Program-made: the position numbers and the translations under genes
NCBI RefSeq assembly: GCF_006442815.1
Contig: NZ_VFVL01000028.1
Span: forward strand, 1 to 64,000
Length of the DNA: 64,000 nt
DNA from: Mesorhizobium sp. B2-4-3
GTDB lineage: Bacteria > Pseudomonadota > Alphaproteobacteria > Rhizobiales > Rhizobiaceae
Direction: 5' to 3'
Notes under the pieces: generated by a model
The model's database searches: none
What the model was told of the DNA's origin: nothing
The model's input: the letters and a program-made list of their open reading frames with translations, nothing else
Shown: one piece after another, positions 1 to 8,814 of the stretch
Position numbering within the stretch: the stretch's first letter is position 1
Layout of the letters: each line of letters begins with the position of its first letter

Positions 1-146
1 CTGTCCGTCAGCCCTTCCAGTCCCATGTCGTTGTAGCGCGCGAGGATCTTGTAGCCGGTCTTGCGCGAGATATCGAAGTCCCGGCACAGCACCGCCATCT
101 TCTCGCCGTCCAGCAGCCGGGCGATGAACTTCAGCCGTTCATCCAT
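1..146 (-). CDS. IS481-family transposase, 5' end only (cut by window edge)
   Basis: Reading leftward from the ATG at 146 gives a 48-residue N-terminus beginning MDERLKFIARLLDGEKM, with a helix-turn-helix segment (VLCRDFDISRKTGYKIL) and then a YNDMGLEGLTD stretch. This matches the start of rhizobial IS481-type DDE transposases, whose N-terminal HTH binds the element ends. The catalytic DDE domain would lie to the left of the window. An AGGAG ribosome-binding site lies 10 or so bases before the ATG. The family call rests on recalled sequence similarity of this short stretch. Whether the element is intact cannot be judged. Confidence 0.7.
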   Translation of the reverse strand, partial: MDERLKFIARLLDGEKMAVLCRDFDISRKTGYKILARYNDMGLEGLTD

Positions 147-245
147 GACGTTACACTCCTTCCAAGGCACCTTGCTCTCCTTGCAAAGGGCCAAAAGTGT
201 AACCCATCTATCCGGAATGAACTGTCACCCATCTCTCGGGAAGGG
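1..245 (-). mobile_element. Probable right end of an IS481-type insertion sequence
   Basis: Upstream of the transposase ATG, two related blocks occur on the plus strand: TGTAACCCATCTATCCGGAATGA near 198 and TGTCACCCATCTCTCGGG near 224. IS481-family ends often carry such repeated TGTnACCCAT motifs, so the element terminus probably lies at about 220-245. The other end and any target-site duplication are outside the window, so the exact boundary is not established. Confidence 0.45.
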
Positions 246-697
246 CACTCAAGGTCTTCAGAGTTTTCAGGACGGCCGAAAATCGGCTGACCTACGGCCT
301 GTGCGCACGCCCGACATGGCTAGGCACCGATCTACTCGGGAAAACCCCCGGCGAGGACCAGCATAGGACGCGCTTCGCTCTGTTACGGTGACAGTGCACT
401 TTTTCCTTCTGTACAGCGCATAGTTGTCAGGCGAGAAGAACAATTGTGCCCGCTCCTAACCTCATTGCGCCACATGATAAGGCACGCTGGGAACGATCAC
501 CATGGCGAGGCCAGCCATGCGCTCAATCCAGGAGCGACGGGCTTTGCCAAAAGCCGTTATAGCAAATTTGCGCACTGCCACCGTAGTTCCCTGTCGTCGT
601 AGGCGGTTGTCAGGCCAAGTCGATATATATTAGCAACAGCTTGTATTTCTCGATGCGCAGGCAGATAATATCGATCGGGCATTTGAGGGACTGTCCG
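246..697. other. Non-coding stretch between IS end and small membrane gene
   Basis: About 450 bases follow the presumed IS end with no open frame that looks like a real gene. The frames present on both strands have atypical composition and no ribosome-binding site. No tRNA, terminator or repeat was recognised here. It may be decayed sequence next to the insertion element. Confidence 0.4.
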
Positions 698-883
698 ATG
701 CGTTGGCCCTTGTTCGTCATCGCGCTCATCATTGGCTTCATTCTCTGGGACCGCTTCGAGAACGACGGCACCTATACCGCCGGAATCGAACGGAGTTTCC
801 ATGAGGCATCCTTGGACATGCCGGGTAGTGGCGGGTGGAAGCCACCGGTAATCACCTTCAACCGTAATATGCTGAAGCATTGA
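698..883 (+). CDS. Small single-pass membrane protein, 61 aa, unknown function
   Basis: The chosen ATG at 698 is preceded by GAGGGA seven bases upstream. The product starts MRWPLFVIALIIGFILW, which is one hydrophobic transmembrane or signal-anchor helix (about residues 4-17). It is followed by a polar tail with the sequence WDRFENDGTYT. Short proteins with a hydrophobic start followed by a WD..NDGRYT-like stretch are common in rhizobia and are annotated as hypothetical. An in-frame ATG at 641 exists but lacks a ribosome-binding site and would place charged residues before the helix. No function is suggested by the neighbours. Confidence 0.5.
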   Translation: MRWPLFVIALIIGFILWDRFENDGTYTAGIERSFHEASLDMPGSGGWKPPVITFNRNMLKH

Positions 884-1066
884 GCCACGGCTTTGGAGTG
901 TGGAGAGACCGCGGCGCAAGGAGTTGCTGCGGAACTATCCCCACCCACCCCACATGGGCCAAATTCTCATAGCCATTGCACCGCCGAATTTTGCTTTGCG
1001 GGTTGGCCGCCCTGCCTTAGCCTCGCTGCGCAACACCTTGCCCACAAGCCGATAGCCGGACCTGCC

Positions 1067-2143
1067 GTGCCCCTGAAAGCCACCGCCCATATCGAGGCCA
1101 TGTCCGCTTTCGCGCTGGCGAATTTCGGCGGCTTTGATCGGCCGACACTGGCCCAGAACGAGAGCGCCTTCCCGCCCAGCCCCAAGGCGATCGAGGCCGG
1201 CCGGGACGCCGTGGCGCGCAGCCACCTTTATCCCGACCCGGACTGGACCTTGCTGCGCGACGCGATCGCCAGGGCCTATGGGGTCGAGCGCGATCTTATC
1301 CTGTGCGGCGCCGGCTCGATGGAGCTGATCGCCTGCACCATCGCGGCCTTCGCCGGTCAGGGCACGCAAGTGCTGGGCACGGACTTTGCCTATAATTTCG
1401 CCGCCTCGGCCGCCGCGCGCGTCGGGGCAGCCTATGTCAAGGCGCCGGAGCGCGGCTTTGAAGTCTCGATCGACGCCATCCTGGCGGCGGTGACGCCCGC
1501 GACGCGCATCGTGTTCGTCTGCAATCCGGGCAATCCGACCGGCACGCGAATCAAGAACGCCGAGCTGCTGCGCCTGCGCGCGGCACTTCCCGGCGACGTT
1601 CTCCTGGTGATCGACCAGGCCTATGGCGAATTCGACGACCAGGATTCGCGGGCCGTGTTCGCGTTGGCCGGGCGCGGCGACACCATCGTGCTGCGAAGTC
1701 TGTCCAAGGCCTACGGGCTGGCCGGCGCGCGCATCGGCTGGGGGTTGTTCGCGCCGCAGATCGCCGCCGAAGTGCGCAAGATGCAGAACTCGAACCAGGT
1801 CTCGACGGTGAGCCTTGCCATGGCCGTCGCGGCCGTCGAGGACCAGGCCTATACGCGCGCCATCGTGGCGCGCACCGCCGACATCCGCGACCGTTTTGCG
1901 CAGGGCTTGCGGGCCGCCGGATACGAGGTCCCCGAAAGCCGGACGAATTTCGTCCTGGTCCGCTTTGCCGACGCGGCGGCAGCCACTACCGCCGACAACG
2001 CTTTGCGCGGCGCCGATATCGTCGCGCGCAGCCTCTCCGGTTACGGCCTCACCGACTGCCTGAGGATAACGGCCGGGCCGCAGGACGTCATGGACCGCAC
2101 GCTGCGCGCCCTGACCGCCATGCGCGGCCGGCAATGCTGGTAG
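1067..2143 (+). CDS. HisC-like PLP aminotransferase (fold type I)
   Basis: This is a class I/II aminotransferase of the histidinol-phosphate aminotransferase family, about 358 aa. Visible landmarks are LAQNESAFPPSP near the N-terminus, CNPGNPTGT (about residues 152-160), the PLP-ring Asp in VIDQAYGEF (about 183) and the Schiff-base Lys in SLSKAYGLAGARIGW (about 214). A C-terminal LRITAG probably positions the carboxylate-binding Arg. The start is uncertain: GTG at 1067 gives a family-typical N-terminus, while ATG at 1100 is the nearest ATG. It lies 27 bases before a PuuE-like deacetylase gene, far from any his operon. A catabolic transaminase acting on an amino acid of this island is therefore more likely than histidine biosynthesis (inference). 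Confidence 0.8.
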   Translation: MPLKATAHIEAMSAFALANFGGFDRPTLAQNESAFPPSPKAIEAGRDAVARSHLYPDPDWTLLRDAIARAYGVERDLILCGAGSMELIACTIAAFAGQGTQVLGTDFAYNFAASAAARVGAAYVKAPERGFEVSIDAILAAVTPATRIVFVCNPGNPTGTRIKNAELLRLRAALPGDVLLVIDQAYGEFDDQDSRAVFALAGRGDTIVLRSLSKAYGLAGARIGWGLFAPQIAAEVRKMQNSNQVSTVSLAMAVAAVEDQAYTRAIVARTADIRDRFAQGLRAAGYEVPESRTNFVLVRFADAAAATTADNALRGADIVARSLSGYGLTDCLRITAGPQDVMDRTLRALTAMRGRQCW

Positions 2144-2170
2144 GGCTCCATCCGAGGGGATTTTCAAGAA

Positions 2171-3088
2171 GTGACGTCACATATGCCGTATCTGCCCGCC
2201 CGCGATTTCATCGGCTATGGCGAGCAGCCTCCGCGGGCTGAGTGGCCCGGCGGCGCGAAACTGGCGCTCAACATCGTCGTCAACTACGAGGAAGGCGCGG
2301 AATACTCGATCGGCGAAGGCGACGGCGTTTCCGAAGCGATCCTGTCCGACCTTGCCGTGGCGCCCGCCGCACCCGGCCTGCGCAACCGCAACATGGAATC
2401 GCTTTACGAATACGGTTCGCGCGTCGGCGTCTGGCGGCTGATCTCGCTGTTCCAGGACAAGGGCGTGATCCCGACCTTCTACGTCGTCGGGCGCGCGCTG
2501 GAGCTCAACCCGGCGGCGGGCAAGGTGATCGCGGCACTTGGCAGCGACATTGTCTGCCATGGCTGGCGCTGGATCGACTACGCGCCGCTCCGCGAAGAGG
2601 AAGAGCGCCAGCATATCGCCATGACGGTGGATGCGGTCCGCAAGGTCACCGGCATCGATCCGCAGGGCTGGTACACCGGCCGGCCAAGCCTCAACACGAG
2701 GCGGCTGGTGGTCGAACATGGCGGCTTCCTGTTCGACTGCGACGACTACAATGACGACCTTCCCTATTTCGTCGATGTCGGCGCCAGGCGGCACCTTGTC
2801 GTGCCGCACAGTTTCGACAACAACGACAGCCGTTTTTCGCGCGGTTCAGGCCTCGAGACGGGCAGCCAGTTCTTCGAATATGTCAGCGACGGCGTCGACT
2901 GGCTCTTGAAGGAAGGCCAGAAGACCCCGCGCATGATGACGGTGTCGCTGCATTGCCGGCTGGCGGCGCGGCCGGGTCGCATGATCGGGCTGGAGCGCTT
3001 CCTCGACAAGGTCACGTCCAATCCGGACGTCTGGGTTTGCCGCCGCTCCGACCTCGCCCGCCATTGGCTGGACCGGTTCGGCGGCTGA
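2171..3088 (+). CDS. Polysaccharide-deacetylase-fold hydrolase, PuuE/allantoinase-like (copy 1)
   Basis: A 305-aa NodB-homology-fold protein of the PuuE type, the branch that includes metal-independent allantoinases and related ureide hydrolases. It has the family start RDFIGYG, then NYEEGAEYS, the conserved CHGWRWIDY segment, EEERQH, GWYTGRPS.NT and the C-terminal SLHCRLAARPGRM. GTG at 2171 and ATG at 2183 are both possible starts. Classical metal-dependent deacetylase ligands (TFDDG) are absent, as in PuuE. It follows the aminotransferase and resembles a second copy at 30608. The ring or amide substrate is not known; a role in ureide or hydantoin breakdown fits the neighbourhood. Confidence 0.8.
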   Translation: MTSHMPYLPARDFIGYGEQPPRAEWPGGAKLALNIVVNYEEGAEYSIGEGDGVSEAILSDLAVAPAAPGLRNRNMESLYEYGSRVGVWRLISLFQDKGVIPTFYVVGRALELNPAAGKVIAALGSDIVCHGWRWIDYAPLREEEERQHIAMTVDAVRKVTGIDPQGWYTGRPSLNTRRLVVEHGGFLFDCDDYNDDLPYFVDVGARRHLVVPHSFDNNDSRFSRGSGLETGSQFFEYVSDGVDWLLKEGQKTPRMMTVSLHCRLAARPGRMIGLERFLDKVTSNPDVWVCRRSDLARHWLDRFGG

Positions 3089-3138
3089 GCCGTCGGCGGC
3101 ACGGTCGCAGCCGACCAATTCTCACGCAATTGCGGCCA

Positions 3139-5556
3139 CTACGAGCGCAGCCGCTTGCCTTCGGGGTCGAAGGGCGGATGCGCGAGCAGCACCGCGTCAT
3201 GCGGCTGCCCGAGGATGGCGACAGTCACCTTGTCGCCGGCCTTGGCGGTTCCGGCCTTGACGTAGCCCATCGCCAGCGACTGATCGACGAAATAGCCATA
3301 GGCGCCGGACGACACCTGGCCGATCGGCGTGCCGTCCGGCAGGAAGATCGGCTCGCCGCCGGTGGCGTCGGCGTCCTTGGCCGAGACGGAAAGCATGATC
3401 AGTTCGTCCCGCGCCGGCTTGTCGGCGACGGCGAGATAGGCTTCGCGGTTGAGGAATTCCTTGTCCGTCTTGATCAACCTGTCGAGCTTGACCTCCTGCG
3501 GCCAGTATTCCGGCGAATATTCCCGGCTCCAGCTGCCGTAGCCCTTCTCGACGCGCAGCGACATCAGCGCCCGCGAGCCGACCGGCCCGGCGCCGACTTC
3601 CGCGCCTGCCTTGAGCAGCGCGCCATAGAGTTCGACCTGGTCGGCTGCCTGGCAATGCAGCTCCCAGCCAAGATCGCCGGTGAAGGAGACCCTGAGCGCC
3701 ACGACATCGACGCCGGCGACCGTAATTTGGCGCGAGCGCATGAACGGGAAGGCCTCGTTCGACAGGTCGTCATTGGTCAGCCGCTGCAGCAATTCGCGCG
3801 ATTTCGGCCCGGCGACGTTGAAGCCGCCGAGATCCTCGGTGCGCGAGCGGAAGGTCGTGCCCGCCGGCAGCGGCACGGATTTGAAGAAGCGCTGATGAAA
3901 ACGCTCGGCCATGCCCGAGCCGATCACCATGAGCTCGTCTTCCGCGAGCCTCGTCACGGTGAAATCGCCGGCGATGCCGCCGCGCTTGCCGATCAGCGGC
4001 GTGAGACAAGAGTTGCCGACCTTGGTCGGCATGCGGTTGGCGAAGACCATATTCAGCCAGGCTTCCGCGTCCGGCCCCTTCACCTCGTATTTGGCGAAAT
4101 TGGAGATGTCGATGATGCCGGCATGCTCGCGCAGCATGCGGGCTTCGCGGCCGACCGGCGCCCACCAGTTCTGGCGCGTGAAGCCGATCGTCTCCTCGCG
4201 CGGCTCGCCTTCCGCGGCGAACCACAGCGGATGTTCCCAGCCGAAATTGAGGCCGAACACGGCGCCCATTTGCTGCTGCATCTCGTAGACCGGACGGGTC
4301 CGCACCGGACGGCCGGCGGCACGCTCCTCGTTCGGGAAATGGATCTTGAAACGATGGCTGTACTGGTCCTGCACGCGGGCCTTGGTGAAGGCCTTGCCGG
4401 CCCAATGGCCGAAGCGCGCCATGTCCCAGCCGAACATGTCGAGCGTCGGCTCGCCCTCGATCATCCATTCGGCCGCGAGCTTGCCCATGCCGCCCGACTG
4501 CGAGAAGCCCGGGATGATGCCGTTGCAGCAGAAATAGTTGCTGAGCTCCGGCACCGGCCCGAACAGCACCGCGCTGTCGGGAGACCAGATCATCGGGCCG
4601 TTGATCACCTTCTTGACGCCGGCGGTAGCGGCAGCCGGGACGCGCTGAACGGCGCGCATCATGTTCTCCTCGATGCGGTCGAGATCGTCAGGGAACAGCT
4701 CGTGGCCGAAATCCATCGGCGTGCCGTCCTCGGCCCAGAATTTCATGTTGCGCTCGTAGGCGCCGATGAGCAGTCCCAGGCCCTCCTGGCGGAGGTAATA
4801 TTCGCCGTCGCGATCGGCGACCGAAGGCAGGCGCCGGCCCATCGAGGCGATCTCGGGAATGGTCTCGGTGACGAAATACTGGTGCTCGGTCGGGATCAGC
4901 GGCAATTGCAGCCCCGCCATGGCGGCGACCTCCCTGCCCCACAGGCCGGCGGCGTTGACCACCCATTGCGTGCGGATGTCGCCCTTCGGCGTGCGCACGA
5001 TCCAGCTGCCGTCGGCTTGCGCCTCGGTCGCCGTGACCGGCGTGAAGCGATGGATCTCGGCGCCGCGCTGGCGGGCCCCCGCGGCATAGGCCGCCGTCAC
5101 CCCCGACGGGTCCACATTGCCGCCCTCCGGCTCATACATGATGCAGCGAATGCCGTCGAAATCGACCAGCGGATGCAGCCGCTCGGCTTCGTCGCGGCCG
5201 ACTTCGTAGAAATTCATCTTGTAGCGCCGCGCCTTGGCTTCCTGCAGCCTCAGCTGATGCTCGCGCGCCTCCGTTTGGGCGAGGTAGAGCGAGCCCGGCT
5301 GGAAGATGCCGCAGCCCTGGCCGGTCTCGGTCTCCAGCTCCTTGTAGAGCGCCATCGTGTAATGCTGCAGGCGGCTGATATTGGTTGAATCATGCAGGCC
5401 GTGGATGTTGGCGGCCGCGTGCCAGGTCGAACCGGAGGTCAGCTCGCTGCGCTCCAGGAGGACGACATCCGTCCAGCCGAACTTGGCGAGGTGATAGAGG
5501 ATCGAGCAGCCGATCAGACCGCCGCCAATGACAACGGCTTGTGCATGAGTACGCAT
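3139..5556 (-). CDS. Dimethylglycine dehydrogenase-type flavoprotein (FAD + GcvT domains)
   Basis: An 805-aa fusion of an N-terminal FAD-dependent amine oxidase domain and a C-terminal aminomethyltransferase (GcvT) domain, the architecture of dimethylglycine and sarcosine dehydrogenases. The FAD loop GGGLIG is at residues 11-16. The SGSTWHAA motif places the His that carries covalent FAD in DMGDH at about residue 46. The GcvT part starts near residue 430 and includes NVAGPKSRELL and RALMSLRVEKGYGSW. The known reaction removes an N-methyl group and transfers it to tetrahydrofolate. I chose ATG at 5556, with GGAAGAA just upstream, over a longer in-frame start at 5637. It is downstream of, and on the same strand as, the Tat-type binding protein. 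Confidence 0.85.
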   Translation of the reverse strand: MRTHAQAVVIGGGLIGCSILYHLAKFGWTDVVLLERSELTSGSTWHAAANIHGLHDSTNISRLQHYTMALYKELETETGQGCGIFQPGSLYLAQTEAREHQLRLQEAKARRYKMNFYEVGRDEAERLHPLVDFDGIRCIMYEPEGGNVDPSGVTAAYAAGARQRGAEIHRFTPVTATEAQADGSWIVRTPKGDIRTQWVVNAAGLWGREVAAMAGLQLPLIPTEHQYFVTETIPEIASMGRRLPSVADRDGEYYLRQEGLGLLIGAYERNMKFWAEDGTPMDFGHELFPDDLDRIEENMMRAVQRVPAAATAGVKKVINGPMIWSPDSAVLFGPVPELSNYFCCNGIIPGFSQSGGMGKLAAEWMIEGEPTLDMFGWDMARFGHWAGKAFTKARVQDQYSHRFKIHFPNEERAAGRPVRTRPVYEMQQQMGAVFGLNFGWEHPLWFAAEGEPREETIGFTRQNWWAPVGREARMLREHAGIIDISNFAKYEVKGPDAEAWLNMVFANRMPTKVGNSCLTPLIGKRGGIAGDFTVTRLAEDELMVIGSGMAERFHQRFFKSVPLPAGTTFRSRTEDLGGFNVAGPKSRELLQRLTNDDLSNEAFPFMRSRQITVAGVDVVALRVSFTGDLGWELHCQAADQVELYGALLKAGAEVGAGPVGSRALMSLRVEKGYGSWSREYSPEYWPQEVKLDRLIKTDKEFLNREAYLAVADKPARDELIMLSVSAKDADATGGEPIFLPDGTPIGQVSSGAYGYFVDQSLAMGYVKAGTAKAGDKVTVAILGQPHDAVLLAHPPFDPEGKRLRS

Positions 5557-5656
5557 ATCGAGGTTTCTTCCCTTTGTTCGGCGACTTGTCTCGCGTTCTT
5601 CGAAACGCCCTGCGAGTTGGTTTAGCCGACTGGGCAATCACAGTCGCCGGCGAATT

Positions 5657-5679
5657 CAGGGGCGCAACACGCGCCCCTG
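5657..5679 (-). terminator. GC-rich hairpin between binding-protein gene and DMGDH gene
   Basis: CAGGGGCGC (5657-5665) and GCGCCCCTG (5671-5679) form a perfect 9-bp stem with loop AACAC. It sits 25 bases after the stop of the minus-strand solute-binding-protein gene. No long T-run follows on the minus strand, so it may act as a partial terminator or 3'-end stabiliser that lowers expression of the following DMGDH gene. Confidence 0.4.
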
Positions 5680-5703
5680 AGATACTTGCTGCGATTGACC
5701 GCT

Positions 5704-7359
5704 TCAGGCCTTGTCCAGCCAGACCTTGTCCAGCTGCAGTTCGAACGTCTGATGCATGCCAAGGTTCTTCACATAGGCGGCGTGGTGACGGTAGAGCGAG
5801 CGCCAGAACGCCTGGACGAGGATGCCCGAGTCCTGCAGGGTGAACTCGACGTCCTTCATCAGCTCCTTGCGCTTCTCCGGGTCGGCGATGGCCATCGCCG
5901 CGTTGAGCTTCTTGTCGAAGTCCGGATTGGCGTAGCCGGACTCGTTCCACGCCTCGCCGCTGCGATAGGCGATCGCCAGCACCTGGACGCCGAGCGGCCG
6001 CATGCCCCAGTCGGTGGTCGACCACGGATATTTCGTCCAGTCGTTCCAGAACGAGGAGCCCGGAATGATGGTGCGCTTGACCTTGAACCCGGCATCGCGC
6101 ATCTGCGCGGCGACGACGTCGGCCGGATCCTTCACATAGTCGGCGTCGTAGGAGATGAGCTCGAACTCGTGGTCCGTCTGGCCGGCCTCGGCCATCAGCG
6201 CCTTTGCCTTGGCGAGGTCGCGCGGGACTTTCGGCAGCTCGTAATATTCCGGATGGATCGGGCAGACATGGTGGTTTTCAGCGACCTGGCCCAGGCCGCT
6301 ATAGCCGAGCTTGAGCACCGTCTCGTTGTCGACGGCGAGCTGGATGGCGTTGCGCACCCTTTTGTCGTCGTAAGGCTTGTTGGTCACGTTGGTGCGCAGC
6401 ACGATGGTGCCGGCGGTGACGACCGGTTCCTTTACCAGGCCCATGCTGTCGTAGAGATCCACCGTGCCGCCGACCGTCTGGTAATTGCAGTCGATCTCGC
6501 CGGCCTCGAAGGCACTGGCGATCGCCGGGTTGGATGCGTCCGACCCGTAGTCGGTCCAGTCGACGCCGTCGAGATAGGGCTCGCCGCCGAACCAGGTGAA
6601 GTCCTTGCGCCGCCGCACCGAGGCGGACTCGCCGACCTTGTAGGAGATCAGCTCATAAGGGCCGGTGCCGGGCGTCTTCAGCATGTCGGCTCCGTTCTTG
6701 TCGAAGTCGCGATGGACGATGACCGCCGGATAGTCGGAAAAGCCCGGAATGATGGTGACGTCGGACTGATTGCATTTCAGCTTCACCGTATGGTCGTCGA
6801 CCTTGGTGATGGCGCCGGTGGCCGCCTTCTTGGTGGCGGCATCGATCAGCGAGCTCATGCGCCCGGCCATCGAATTGCCCTCGGCTGCCTTATCGCACCA
6901 GCGTGCGATGTTGTAGACGATGTCGTCAGCGTTGAAGTCGTCACCGTTCGACCATTTCACGCCCTTGCGCAGATGCAGCGTGTATTCGGTGGCGTCGTCG
7001 CTCACCTCCCAGCTTTCGACCAGATGACCCTCGAAGGTGAAGTCGGTGGTGTAGCGGATCATGTAGTCGTTGCACTGGCGCATGACGTTGGCGATTTCCG
7101 ACCAGTCCCAGGCGCGCGGATCCTTCATATCCTTGATGATCATCTGCATCTTCAGGATGCCGCCCTTCTTGCCGGGCACGATCGTAACGGCCTTGGCCGG
7201 CTCGATCCCGGCCATCGAATAGGCGAGCGCCGTGGAAGCGCCCATCACGCTTGCCATGGCCAGGAATTCGCGGCGGTCCATCCGGCCGCTTTTGACTTCG
7301 GCTGCGTAGCTTTCGATGACCGTCGGGACGCGGTCACCGTTGCTCTTGAACATTGTCAT
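5704..7359 (-). CDS. ABC transporter solute-binding protein, family 5 (peptide/opine type), Tat-exported
   Basis: A 551-aa periplasmic binding protein of the SBP_bac_5 (DppA/OppA) class. The N-terminus carries a twin-arginine signal (MDRREFLAMAS, RR at 29-30, then a hydrophobic stretch), so it is probably exported folded. Conserved family parts are visible: LHLRKGVKWSNGDDFNADDI, GTGPYELISYKVGES and an internal RNAIQLAVDNE. No permease or ATPase gene lies next to it or anywhere in the window, so it must use a transporter encoded elsewhere or be an orphan. The downstream DMGDH gene suggests an N-methylated amino acid or similar cationic ligand (inference). Confidence 0.85.
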   Translation of the reverse strand: MTMFKSNGDRVPTVIESYAAEVKSGRMDRREFLAMASVMGASTALAYSMAGIEPAKAVTIVPGKKGGILKMQMIIKDMKDPRAWDWSEIANVMRQCNDYMIRYTTDFTFEGHLVESWEVSDDATEYTLHLRKGVKWSNGDDFNADDIVYNIARWCDKAAEGNSMAGRMSSLIDAATKKAATGAITKVDDHTVKLKCNQSDVTIIPGFSDYPAVIVHRDFDKNGADMLKTPGTGPYELISYKVGESASVRRRKDFTWFGGEPYLDGVDWTDYGSDASNPAIASAFEAGEIDCNYQTVGGTVDLYDSMGLVKEPVVTAGTIVLRTNVTNKPYDDKRVRNAIQLAVDNETVLKLGYSGLGQVAENHHVCPIHPEYYELPKVPRDLAKAKALMAEAGQTDHEFELISYDADYVKDPADVVAAQMRDAGFKVKRTIIPGSSFWNDWTKYPWSTTDWGMRPLGVQVLAIAYRSGEAWNESGYANPDFDKKLNAAMAIADPEKRKELMKDVEFTLQDSGILVQAFWRSLYRHHAAYVKNLGMHQTFELQLDKVWLDKA

Positions 7360-7473
7360 CGTTGTTCTCCGGTTCAGGGCTTTCCGCCCGTTACATTCCC
7401 CTTGCGGTTGCGCATGTTAGGGGCGATGCAAAAATCCCGGAAGGGCTCGGCCTTTCACAAACCGCAGAAAGCC

Positions 7474-7514
7474 GGCCTTAAAGGCCTAAAAAAACAATGT
7501 CATTGGCCCGTCAA
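7474..7514 (-). promoter_or_regulatory. Possible promoter with palindrome upstream of binding-protein gene
   Basis: On the minus strand TTGACG (7509-7514) is followed after 17 bases by TTTTAG (7486-7491), a weak match to a housekeeping promoter. A 13-bp palindrome GGCCTTAAAGGCC (7474-7486) lies directly at the putative -10 and could be an operator. This is pattern matching only. Confidence 0.3.
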
Positions 7515-7543
7515 ATTTTTGAATGCGATAGCGCTGCCGCGTC

Positions 7544-7649
7544 TAATGCATGTCGCGCAAAAGTGTGCAGCGGTTTTGCGATAACGACATGCATGAAAAC
7601 AAAGGCTTAAAGCGCGTCGCCTGAATCCGCTTCAGCGCGACGCGCTTTA
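7544..7649 (-). repeat. Dispersed palindromic repeat, element A copy 1
   Basis: A 106-bp element that is the reverse complement of 36569-36674 with only two mismatches. It contains two stem-loops: TAAAGCGCGTCGC-type arms at one end and ATGCATGTCG...CGACATGCAT arms at the other. Its outer TAA (7647-7649 read on the minus strand) is the stop codon of the LysR gene. It lies between the LysR 3' end and the binding-protein promoter. Confidence 0.85.
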
Positions 7650-8534
7650 GGCAGCGTCTTCCTTGGCTCTGGACAGGATCCATTCCTTGACCGTGCGGGC
7701 GATGTTTCCCTTCGAAAGCTGGCTCTCGGTCAGATAGTAATTCCAGGGGCTTGGCGGCCGGACCGGAAACGGCTCGACGAGCAGCCCTCGGCGCATATAG
7801 GCATGAGCCAGCGAGCGCTGCGTGGCGACGAGGCCGGCCCCCATGGCGGCAAGCTCGAGCGCGATGTTGGAAGCATTGGTCGACAGGCCCTTGTCGTGGT
7901 CCTCCAGGTCGACGCCGAGCGCATCGGTCACCACCTGCCAATATTCCTGGCGGCCATGCACGAAGATCCAGTCCACCTTGAGCATATCCTGTGGCGTCTT
8001 CAGCGCATGCTCGCCCTCGAGCACGGCGGGAGCGCAGAGCAGGACCAGTTCGTCGTTCCAGAGCGGGATCGCCGAAGGCGGCCTGTCGTCGAAGCGCCGC
8101 GTTGAGATGGTGATGTCGGCGATCTGCTCGCTCAAGTCTTCCCAGATCGTGCCGTGCAGCACGATCTCGATCTCGGGGTGCTTCTTGCGGAAGGCGGCCA
8201 TGCAGCCGGCCAGCCAGTTCTCGGCAAGGCTCATCGGGCAGGAAACGACCACCGTGCGGTTGCGCGAGGACGCGACGATCGCCTCGGTCGCCTGGTCGAT
8301 CTGGTCGAGCGCCTGGCGCAAGGTCGGCAGGAACGCCTCCCCCATCTCGGTCAGCTTCAGGCTGCGCGGATAGCGGATGAACAGCTGCCGGCCGATATAA
8401 TGTTCGAGGGCACGCACATGCGTGCTGACCGCCGCTTGCGTGTAGCCCAGTTCCTTGGCCGCCGTGGTGAAGCTCAAATGGCGGGCCGAGCTCTCGAACG
8501 AGCGGATATAGTTCAAAGGGGGCGGCGGCTTCAT
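7647..8534 (-). CDS. LysR-family transcriptional regulator, GcvA type
   Basis: A 295-aa LysR regulator. The N-terminal winged HTH (about residues 5-65) has the segment FTTAAKELGYTQAAVSTHVR. The start PPPLNYIRSFESSARHLSF is the form typical of GcvA-like members, which often control glycine, amine or amino-acid catabolic genes. The effector-binding domain fills residues 95-295. It is divergent from the nine-gene operon starting at 8815, with 280 bases between them, so it is the likely regulator of that operon. Its stop codon is formed by the adjacent repeat element. Confidence 0.88.
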   Translation of the reverse strand: MKPPPPLNYIRSFESSARHLSFTTAAKELGYTQAAVSTHVRALEHYIGRQLFIRYPRSLKLTEMGEAFLPTLRQALDQIDQATEAIVASSRNRTVVVSCPMSLAENWLAGCMAAFRKKHPEIEIVLHGTIWEDLSEQIADITISTRRFDDRPPSAIPLWNDELVLLCAPAVLEGEHALKTPQDMLKVDWIFVHGRQEYWQVVTDALGVDLEDHDKGLSTNASNIALELAAMGAGLVATQRSLAHAYMRRGLLVEPFPVRPPSPWNYYLTESQLSKGNIARTVKEWILSRAKEDAA

Positions 8535-8550
8535 CCCGGTCTCCTAAAAC

Positions 8551-8671
8551 CAATTCCAGGAAAGTGTAAGCGGTTTGGGCTCGGCGTTTTCGCCGTAACC
8601 TTCCGTCCGGAATTGCGTCAAAACAAAGCACTAGAGCCGTTCGCCGTTTCCGTGAAACAGCGAACCGCTAT
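8551..8671 (+). repeat. Dispersed palindromic repeat, element B copy 1
   Basis: Begins CAATTCCAGGAAAGTGT and contains GGCTCGGCGTTTTCGCCGTAACC and CCGGAATTGCGTC followed by AAAACAAAG. It ends with a hairpin built from AGAGCCGTTCGCCGTTTCCGTG and the matching CGAACCGCTATA. The same modules recur at 30509, 36675, 61493 and 61772. It occupies the region between the LysR gene and the operon it probably controls. Confidence 0.8.
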
Positions 8672-8814
8672 AGCTATCGCATGGGCAACCGGCCATTCAA
8701 TCGCAGACAAGCGACATGGCATCAATATTTTTGGTCAAAGCCGCCAAACTAATCGCGTGCTTGCGCGATGAACCCAATTTAATGATGTTGTGGAGAGACA
8801 GGGGAGATTAGCGC

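Noticed and set aside
61..366. 101-codon plus-strand frame near the left edge
   Set aside because: Antisense to the IS481 transposase start and running through the element terminus; no coding character.
2953..5388. 811-codon open frame on the plus strand
   Set aside because: It lies antisense to the DMGDH gene, whose domains and catalytic His are clear. Its translation is Arg/His/Ala-rich without any recognisable domain, a usual by-product of high GC.
5686..7584. 632-codon plus-strand open frame
   Set aside because: Antisense shadow of the Tat-type binding protein; low-complexity composition and no ribosome-binding site.
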